Part shown: in pieces, positions 1 to 5,485 of the stretch
Layout of the letters: each line of letters opens with the position of its first letter
How positions within the stretch are numbered: position 1 is the stretch's first letter
DNA from: Candidatus Azambacteria bacterium
Lineage (GTDB): Bacteria > Patescibacteriota > Minisyncoccia > GWC2-36-17 > WO2-46-25
Length of the DNA stretch: 13,374 bases
NCBI GenBank assembly: GCA_024654415.1
Contig: JANLHQ010000105.1
Location: forward strand, 1-13,374
Reading direction: 5' to 3'
The notes under the pieces: generated by a model
Told to the model about the DNA's origin: nothing
The model's database searches: none
What the model saw: only the letters and a program-made list of their open reading frames with translations
Position numbers and translations under genes: made by a program

Positions 1-442
1 CCACATACAACAATGTTTTCCTTGCGGCGATGGCCTTTTGTGGTGCTTGCCCACCAAGCATGAATAAGAATCCAGCGACGAGCATCATCAGCACCGCGAG
101 TGGCGGGAGTATTGTTTGGGAGAAGAAGATGATCACCGCGCATATGATAGCAGAAAATGATGTTGCTCCGGTTGGAGAGGAAAATGTGGTGTCGCTGGAA
201 ACTCCTGTTCCCGTTGGTATTCCTATCTGACACGTTCCCGCTGGCGCTCCTGGAACAGTAACAATACATTCCGAGCCGGGCAAAACGGCGCAGTTGGCGA
301 AATCAATGCACGATGTAATCGGGGGACCAGTCATAATTAGTGGACAAGAGCATGCCTGCGCATACACCCCCGCCGTCGGCACTAAAAGAAACGCCAACGC
401 CATCACGACACCGAAAAAAATAATTGTTGTTGTATACTTCAT
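1..442 (-). CDS. Small secreted Cys-rich VirB2/T4SS-pilin-like membrane protein (C-terminus cut by window edge)
   Basis: The visible 147 residues begin with a signal peptide (hydrophobic residues 7-27, likely cleavage after VYAQA at residue 30). A short mature segment with six cysteines follows (C31, C33, C45, C51, C59, C71), then a Ser/Thr-rich stretch (about 78-95) and a long hydrophobic region (about 97-130). After that comes GGQAPQKAIAARK, and the start of a second helix runs off the edge. Hydrophobic helix, Gly-rich turn with basic residues, then a second helix is the pattern of the VirB2/TrbC-like T4SS pilins common in Patescibacteria. The ATG (440-442) lies 3 bases after the stop of the giant surface protein, so translation is probably coupled; no clear Shine-Dalgarno is seen. 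The same hairpin type ends the upstream protein. The Cys-rich head is longer than in a bare pilin, so it may be an accessory or minor subunit. Family assignment is by motif only. The residue before the first mature Cys does not make a good lipobox. Confidence 0.75.
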   Translation of the reverse strand, partial: MKYTTTIIFFGVVMALAFLLVPTAGVYAQACSCPLIMTGPPITSCIDFANCAVLPGSECIVTVPGAPAGTCQIGIPTGTGVSSDTTFSSPTGATSFSAIICAVIIFFSQTILPPLAVLMMLVAGFLFMLGGQAPQKAIAARKTLLYV

Positions 443-445
443 CTA

Positions 446-3400
446 TTAAATATTCAATATCGCTCGTGTGATCGCCACAATACTGAACGTCAGCACCGCA
501 ACCCCAACTCCGATAGTAGTATAGATCAAATAGCTTCGCGCGAGAATAAGCTTACGCTGGTCACCCATCGATGTGATGTAGAGATATGCCGCACGAAGAC
601 CTGAGAGCACCACAAGTAATGCTACAAACCATGCAAGCCATGACAGGAGCGCCAAGAGGAGTGCAACAAGACTACAATTACCTGACGCCGTTATCGCGGT
701 GTTGGTGAACGTATATCCAAGTGTATTACAAGATGCTTCACCGGGGAGCGCGCCAGGTCCAGGACCTCCGCCTGGCAACGTACATAACGGCCCAACACAA
801 CACTCCGGAAGGAATGGGTTCAGTACGCAAAAGTCCGTGCACTCAGGAGGAAGTGGCGCTGGATGCGTGGCACAATTAACGCATCCGAAGGTTGCATCAT
901 ACCATGTCCCATACGGGCAAACAGGTGGGCTACAAAAACCAGTACCTGTATTGGGAATACACATAAACCCGGTGTCGCATTTGAATTGTTGACTGCACAC
1001 TCCTACGGAAAATGGGATTTGACAGAATTTTTCCGCGCTCGTGACAGCATCCTGACAGCGCACATAGTGTGTGTTTCCTCCTGTCACCAACCCTGAAACA
1101 ACCGCTGAATGACTCGTGCCACTTGCCCCAAATGATGTCATTGCACCATACGGGTCAGCACTGCTTGTGGAGTAGCGACAATTTGAATCCGTATTGGTCG
1201 TTAGGCTGATCGTCGTGCTCGTGGTTCCCATGGCAAGTGAGCCGGTGGGGTCCGCGTTATCACACACTGGCGGCTGACATATCCCAGCTATGCATTCATA
1301 TCCTGATGAGCACATTGAGGAGTCAGTACAGGTTGCCCCCACACCAAATGATATCTGACATGCATTCGTGATCGTACCGCTTACTACATCTTGGCATCGT
1401 GCGTAATATGTGTTAGCGCCGGTAAGCAGACCCGAAACGTTTGTGTCGTGACTCGTTGTGTTGGTATTCATAAACGGCGTCATGGACGCGTATGGATCAG
1501 CCAGCACTAGTGAGTATTTGCATGCCGCATCTTGCGCAGTCGTGAGCCCTATTGTGGTAGCAGTTGTATCAAGCGGAAGGCTACCGGTTGGAAATGCGCC
1601 GGCGCACGCAGGAACACTGGTAGGACAAGTACCGTCTGGAGAACAAGGCAATCCACTCGTGCACATCGTGCCTGGGGTACAGCTGATAGTGGCAATATCG
1701 AAATTGATCTGGCATAGATTAGTAAGCACGCTCGACGATACCTCTGCACATAATACGTAATATGCGTATGAGGCATCAATAAGGCCAGTTAATAACTCGC
1801 TATGACCTGTCGTACCAGTCGTATTAAACGCCGTCATAGCGGTATATGAAGCAGTGCTGTCAGTTGAATAACTACAATTTGCCGCGGTGGGAGTAGTAAG
1901 GCCGAGATTTGCTGAAGTGACATTTAACAATGTTCCTGATGGAGTTCCGCTCGCACATAGAGGCGGGACGCATACATTCCCATCGCATATGAAGCCCGCT
2001 GTGCAATCAAGCGATGTGGTGCATGTCGGAGTGCATTGCTCGCCGCTTGCGCAATCAACATTTGCCTGACATGCCGGATAGCACGTACCATTGAGACAGA
2101 TATTGTCCGGCGGACAATCAGCACTCACATTGCATGAGGAAAGCGCGCTATTTGCTGTGTTCAAAAATCCAGGGAGTTGCCCGTCTGGGTTTAACAAGCA
2201 TTGTACAAAATTATCTCCCCCTGTTGCTGGGCTAGTGGCGCCAGGGCATGAAATAGCGCCCTCGGGGTTTGGCTCATATATACATCCGTTTCCTTTGTAT
2301 TCGCACAAACTCGTCGTGCTATTGCATGAAGCAATCGCAGTAGGTTGTGTGGTACACGTAGTGCTTGAGACACACACCTCTGCGGTCACGTTCACATAGG
2401 TGCAATCAACCCTCCCATCGAGATAGTAATAACATCCGTCAACCGCGGTGCAGTTGTATTCCTTCCCTGCTTTGCCCTTATCCACGACAAAACACCCATC
2501 AGGAATTCCCGCATTAGGTGCTTTCTTTGAGTTCTCAGCATATCGTGGGAGACAATTTACTTTTTCTACTTGCGTTGCGCCGTCGTAGTATTGATAATAT
2601 ACACACCCCGTGCCACCCTCGAATGTGTTTACACAGTTGGCGACGCTATTGTTAGAATTGGGGATTGCCGTGCCGGTGGCAGAATAGTAATTGTAATACA
2701 AACACCCGTTAATGCCTTCGCAATTATTAGGTGCATCGGGCGTCGGCTGAGTACATGCCTGCCCATCTGGCTGAACGCCCAGCGGCATCTTGGGCATCAT
2801 GTCAGGCGTAGATGTGGCATACAATCCACTCACCGTGCCTACTAGACCCGGCCCATAGGCGCAGTCATAGATATATACGCATGATGCCGCGCCAACTGGA
2901 GGATTGTAACAAATACCATCTCCCCCAGCGCAATCGGTATCAGTGGTGCATGCGAGCGCGGTATCATTCGCACATCGGGCATACCTGCACGCATTGGTTG
3001 TCGTATCACATACCCCCCCGGTAATACTTTCAGTGCAATCTGCATTACTCGAGCAACTCCCCTGCTCTTCCACATAACACTCGGTGTCAACCGCGGAACC
3101 AGAAAGAGTACAGGTGTTAGCCGTGGAGCATTCATACCCCGCCCCACAACTAGCGTCGGTAAGACACTCGTAACATTGCGTGCCACTAGCCGGTGGCACA
3201 CTAGGTCCACATACCGGTGTTACTCCGGAACACGTCGGCGCGCACACATACTGTGCTACCACTGAAACATTCTGTGTTGCAGGAATAACGTTAGTTAGCC
3301 CACCGTTATCGGTCACGGTAAGCGTGATGGTGTATGTTCCTTGTGTAGAATACAGATGGGTCGCTTTTTGCCCAATACCTGCTACCGTGCCATCGCCCCA

Positions 3401-5485
3401 GTTCCAGCTGAATGACTTAACATACCCATCTGAATCAGCGCTCAGCGCGCCATCTACATTTACACGCAAAGGAGCTACGCCAGTGAATGGTGGTGGTGGC
3501 CCACCGCTTGATACACAATTGGCATCACGCGTATCGCATACGGTGAAGCTGGCAGTAGGCGCAGTGTTTGCAGAAACAATTATCGTTCTGGTTGCAATAC
3601 TTGTTGTGAGGGCTGAGGTTACACGCAATGCGATGGTATGTGTCCCGACCGCGGTATATACGTGTGATGTAATCGAGGTTTTATCTGCTCCTGCTGTGCT
3701 TGCAATGAAGCTAGCGGGAATGCCGGCATAATCCCAATCCCATTCATATTTTGTTACCGAGCCCGCTGAAGCGCGCGCGTCCACATTCACCGTGAGCGGG
3801 TCCGGCCCGGTGAGCGGCGTTGTAGTGAAGTTTGCGATCAAGCTTCCACCACTCGATGCCGTCTGCGCGGCGTTACAGCTGTATTTATTAAGAAATGCTT
3901 CGCCACCGTTGGATGCTTGATACCCGACAACATATACATCGTTCGCGGTAGCTGTGTACAAGGGGTCGCTTGCGGGAGCCACTGCCACGCCAAACGCCAT
4001 TTCATTGTATTCGGGTGCGCCCGCTTGATCTCCTTTGTATATGTATGCGGAAGTCAGTGAGGCGAAAAAACCTGACTCAACAAGTGTCGCGTTACATGTC
4101 GTACTTAAAGTAGGCCACTGACAGGTCTGCCCAGTCCAGGTACTGTACCAACATTCCTTTCCATACGAAGTTGCCGTGCATGACTCAAGTGGGAGATTCA
4201 TGTATGTATGCGACCCTGTATCGCACGGGGTTAGCGTTACTGGAGTATCCGGCTCCCATGCCTCCGGGGGCGATTGTGAGTCTGTGCAATAAACACTTTG
4301 TGTCGTGGTCCAATCCTCGGTGCCGGGAGGAGGATTTGCAGCCGGGAGAATAGGAATATTTTTTTCCGTATAATATTCATTAAGAAACGCGTCCTCATTA
4401 TTGGTCTGCTGGCGCCCGGCAACGAATATTCTTCCCGAATTTCCCACGATCGCCCCTCTTCCGACATCGTTCTGATTGCTTCCCGAGTTATATGAATCCC
4501 CCCATACCAATATCCCTGTTGCGTCGTATTTCCTTAAAAACGAATCTCCCCCGTTCATGTCGTGATACCCCGTCACAAAAATATTTCCCGAGCCGTCCAC
4601 CGTCACTCCGTATCCGATATCGGTTTGGTTGCCGCTTGAGTTATACGTTTGCGCCCATGCGGATCCGCCGCCCGTCGTATAGCGCCGCACGAACATATCA
4701 GTGTTAGTGGCGGTCGGCTGAGTGTATCCCGTCATATATACAGCGGTGCCAGAGACCGCAACGCCAAACGCGGACGCATTGTACGCGGCAATATATGCTA
4801 CGGGGAACCCGGTGCGAAGCGTACCGTTTGCATCATACGACAACAGCACCGCTTCGATGCCGCCACCCGTTTTCCCTTGATATCCCACCGCATATATATT
4901 CCCTGAACCATCAAGCGCGACCGCGCGCGCGATGTTCTGGCTGCCCGGATCGTATACCACCGTTCCGCCGGACCCGAACGACACAACCGCTGAGCCGGAT
5001 GAGTCATACTTGCGTATAAATGCCTTGCTATCCAAGCTCGCGCCGTCCTGCTGGCGGCCGACGACATATACGGCGCTGCCACTGGGCATCACCGCGATGC
5101 CATAGCCCGATTCATTGCCGCTAACGCCGGCGGTCACGACATCATACACATCCGACCACACCACGTTGCCGTTTGAGTCGTATTTGATGACATACATATC
5201 AAGCCCCGTTGCGGGAGCGTATTGCTCGCCGGTGACATACGTATTTTTTGCGTCATCGGTGGCAACCGCATAACCGTACGCGTATGCGGCATCTTGAAGA
5301 TTGTATGTTGTCGTGCGCTCAAGACCAAAGTCAGGGCACGTAATGGGAGCGGCTTGCGCGCATACCAATGAGGGGACACCACCCAACACTGCCGCACCCG
5401 CGCCGATGACAACAAAGCACGCCACTATAAGCGTTTTGTTCCATTTCTTCTTTTTTTCTTTTATTTCATGGCTCATGCTTCTCAT
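446..5485 (-). CDS. Giant multidomain surface protein: beta-propeller, two PKD domains, Cys/Tyr-rich region, three repeat modules, pilin-like C-terminal membrane hairpin
   Basis: Residue numbers below count from the in-frame ATG at 5497. The chosen start is the fifth residue (ATG 5483-5485), which overlaps the previous stop as ATGA; the ATG at 5476 is also possible. Order: lysine-rich N-terminus and signal peptide (about 22-49, AQA cleavage). Residues 55-545 carry beta-propeller blades of the SBBP/delta-60 type (repeated GYGVTVDGSGNIFVTG and FLRKYD-like strands), interrupted at about 378-475 by a Cys/Trp-rich insert. PKD domains follow at about 553-643 and 647-747 (the second with WNWGDG and HLYSTQGTYTITLTV). 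A long Cys-rich region lies at 750-1190, then three modules of about 90 residues at 1182-1269, 1298-1388 and 1412-1498, separated by Cys-rich linkers. A Pro/Gly linker (1575-1586) leads to two membrane helices (about 1608-1633, 1656-1681). There is no LPXTG motif. Probable role is an adhesin or ligand-binding surface structure; no catalytic motif was recognised. GC content is much higher in the propeller part than elsewhere. Confidence 0.9.
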   Translation of the reverse strand: MRSMSHEIKEKKKKWNKTLIVACFVVIGAGAAVLGGVPSLVCAQAAPITCPDFGLERTTTYNLQDAAYAYGYAVATDDAKNTYVTGEQYAPATGLDMYVIKYDSNGNVVWSDVYDVVTAGVSGNESGYGIAVMPSGSAVYVVGRQQDGASLDSKAFIRKYDSSGSAVVSFGSGGTVVYDPGSQNIARAVALDGSGNIYAVGYQGKTGGGIEAVLLSYDANGTLRTGFPVAYIAAYNASAFGVAVSGTAVYMTGYTQPTATNTDMFVRRYTTGGGSAWAQTYNSSGNQTDIGYGVTVDGSGNIFVTGYHDMNGGDSFLRKYDATGILVWGDSYNSGSNQNDVGRGAIVGNSGRIFVAGRQQTNNEDAFLNEYYTEKNIPILPAANPPPGTEDWTTTQSVYCTDSQSPPEAWEPDTPVTLTPCDTGSHTYMNLPLESCTATSYGKECWYSTWTGQTCQWPTLSTTCNATLVESGFFASLTSAYIYKGDQAGAPEYNEMAFGVAVAPASDPLYTATANDVYVVGYQASNGGEAFLNKYSCNAAQTASSGGSLIANFTTTPLTGPDPLTVNVDARASAGSVTKYEWDWDYAGIPASFIASTAGADKTSITSHVYTAVGTHTIALRVTSALTTSIATRTIIVSANTAPTASFTVCDTRDANCVSSGGPPPPFTGVAPLRVNVDGALSADSDGYVKSFSWNWGDGTVAGIGQKATHLYSTQGTYTITLTVTDNGGLTNVIPATQNVSVVAQYVCAPTCSGVTPVCGPSVPPASGTQCYECLTDASCGAGYECSTANTCTLSGSAVDTECYVEEQGSCSSNADCTESITGGVCDTTTNACRYARCANDTALACTTDTDCAGGDGICYNPPVGAASCVYIYDCAYGPGLVGTVSGLYATSTPDMMPKMPLGVQPDGQACTQPTPDAPNNCEGINGCLYYNYYSATGTAIPNSNNSVANCVNTFEGGTGCVYYQYYDGATQVEKVNCLPRYAENSKKAPNAGIPDGCFVVDKGKAGKEYNCTAVDGCYYYLDGRVDCTYVNVTAEVCVSSTTCTTQPTAIASCNSTTSLCEYKGNGCIYEPNPEGAISCPGATSPATGGDNFVQCLLNPDGQLPGFLNTANSALSSCNVSADCPPDNICLNGTCYPACQANVDCASGEQCTPTCTTSLDCTAGFICDGNVCVPPLCASGTPSGTLLNVTSANLGLTTPTAANCSYSTDSTASYTAMTAFNTTGTTGHSELLTGLIDASYAYYVLCAEVSSSVLTNLCQINFDIATISCTPGTMCTSGLPCSPDGTCPTSVPACAGAFPTGSLPLDTTATTIGLTTAQDAACKYSLVLADPYASMTPFMNTNTTSHDTNVSGLLTGANTYYARCQDVVSGTITNACQISFGVGATCTDSSMCSSGYECIAGICQPPVCDNADPTGSLAMGTTSTTISLTTNTDSNCRYSTSSADPYGAMTSFGASGTSHSAVVSGLVTGGNTHYVRCQDAVTSAEKFCQIPFSVGVCSQQFKCDTGFMCIPNTGTGFCSPPVCPYGTWYDATFGCVNCATHPAPLPPECTDFCVLNPFLPECCVGPLCTLPGGGPGPGALPGEASCNTLGYTFTNTAITASGNCSLVALLLALLSWLAWFVALLVVLSGLRAAYLYITSMGDQRKLILARSYLIYTTIGVGVAVLTFSIVAITRAILNI
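449..700 (-). other. C-terminal VirB2/T4SS-pilin-like membrane hairpin of the giant protein
   Basis: Residues 1600-1683 (numbered from the ATG at 5497) form two hydrophobic helices separated by the short basic loop ITSMGDQRKLILARS. The loop has K and R residues and would face the cytoplasm, so the preceding ectodomain of about 1550 residues would lie outside, in agreement with the N-terminal signal peptide. The helix-turn-helix layout and the G..Q.K...AR pattern resemble the end of the small pilin-like protein encoded immediately downstream (GGQAPQKAIAARK). That suggests the two membrane parts are related and might pack together. The resemblance was judged by eye. Confidence 0.6.
1004..1954 (-). 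repeat. Three copies of a ~90-residue Cys-pair repeat module in the giant protein
   Basis: Copies lie at about 1691-1954, 1334-1606 and 1004-1264. Each contains a central CxYS motif (NCSYST, ACKYSL, NCRYST), then a Y..MT.F segment, a conserved His (GHSE, SHDT, SHSA), a GL..G turn, and YY(V/A)xC or HYVRC, ending in CQI.F.V. The conserved Cys of CxYS and that of YVRC probably form a disulfide within a beta-sandwich (FN3-like) fold. Between copies sit Cys-rich linkers with C.....C..G..C spacing. The same module occurs three times in the 907-residue neighbour. Similar modules are known in surface proteins of many environmental bacteria, usually labelled only as FN3-like or hypothetical. Confidence 0.75.
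1928..3250 (-). other. Long Cys-rich region with Dickkopf/EGF-like spacing and Tyr-rich GC.YY motifs
   Basis: Residues 750-1190 of the giant protein are dense in cysteines with short spacings such as DASCGAGYEC, DTDCAGGDGIC, VDCASGEQC and CTAGFICDGNVC, the kind of small disulfide knots that lack a large hydrophobic core. Inside it (about residues 870-1080) a second motif recurs: ASCVYIYDC, GCLYYNYYS, GCVYYQYYDG, GCYYYLDG and GCIYEP. Each is a Gly-Cys followed by a run of tyrosines, with another Cys some 10-20 residues later. The region has no family I can name with confidence. A stalk or a binding surface rich in aromatic side chains is the likely meaning. Confidence 0.6.
3257..3841 (-). other. 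Two tandem PKD domains in the giant protein
   Basis: The first copy has the elements ANFTTTPLTGPDPLTVNVD, YEWDWD, HVYTAVGTHTIALRV and a closing IIVS strand. The second has APTASFTV, a Pro/Gly-rich insert, LRVNVDGALSADSDG, FSWNWGDG, HLYSTQGTYTITLTV and a closing VSVV strand. These are the hallmarks of PKD beta-sandwiches, which act as spacers or carbohydrate/protein contact domains in bacterial surface proteins. The first copy has WDWDYAG in place of the usual WDFGDG, so its turn is diverged. Confidence 0.85.
3863..5335 (-). other. N-terminal beta-propeller (SBBP-type blades) of the giant protein
   Basis: About seven repeats of 50-60 residues run from residue 55 to 545, each with a G(Y/F)(A/G)(V/I)AV strand, D..GN.YV.G and a closing D.F...YD..G strand (DMYVIKYDSNGNVVW, AFIRKYDSSG, SFLRKYDATGILVW, AFLNKYSC). 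This matches bacterial beta-propeller repeats of the SBBP/delta-60 type. The fifth to seventh repeats are interrupted by a Cys- and Trp-containing insert (DNA about 4073-4366; motif KECWYSTWTGQTC) that looks like a small extra domain placed between two blades. The function of such propellers is normally protein or glycan binding; no active site is evident. Confidence 0.7.

Noticed and set aside
3180..3731. Plus-strand reading frame of 183 codons inside the giant gene
   Set aside because: It is antisense to the PKD region, which has clear domain signatures on the minus strand; its own translation shows no recognisable motif.
1004..3841. Possible CRISPR-like or DNA-level direct repeats
   Set aside because: The repetition is at the protein level; the nucleotide copies are too diverged and unevenly spaced.
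4921..4931. Alternating CG run as a regulatory or Z-DNA element
   Set aside because: It lies in the GC-rich propeller coding region and encodes ordinary blade residues.
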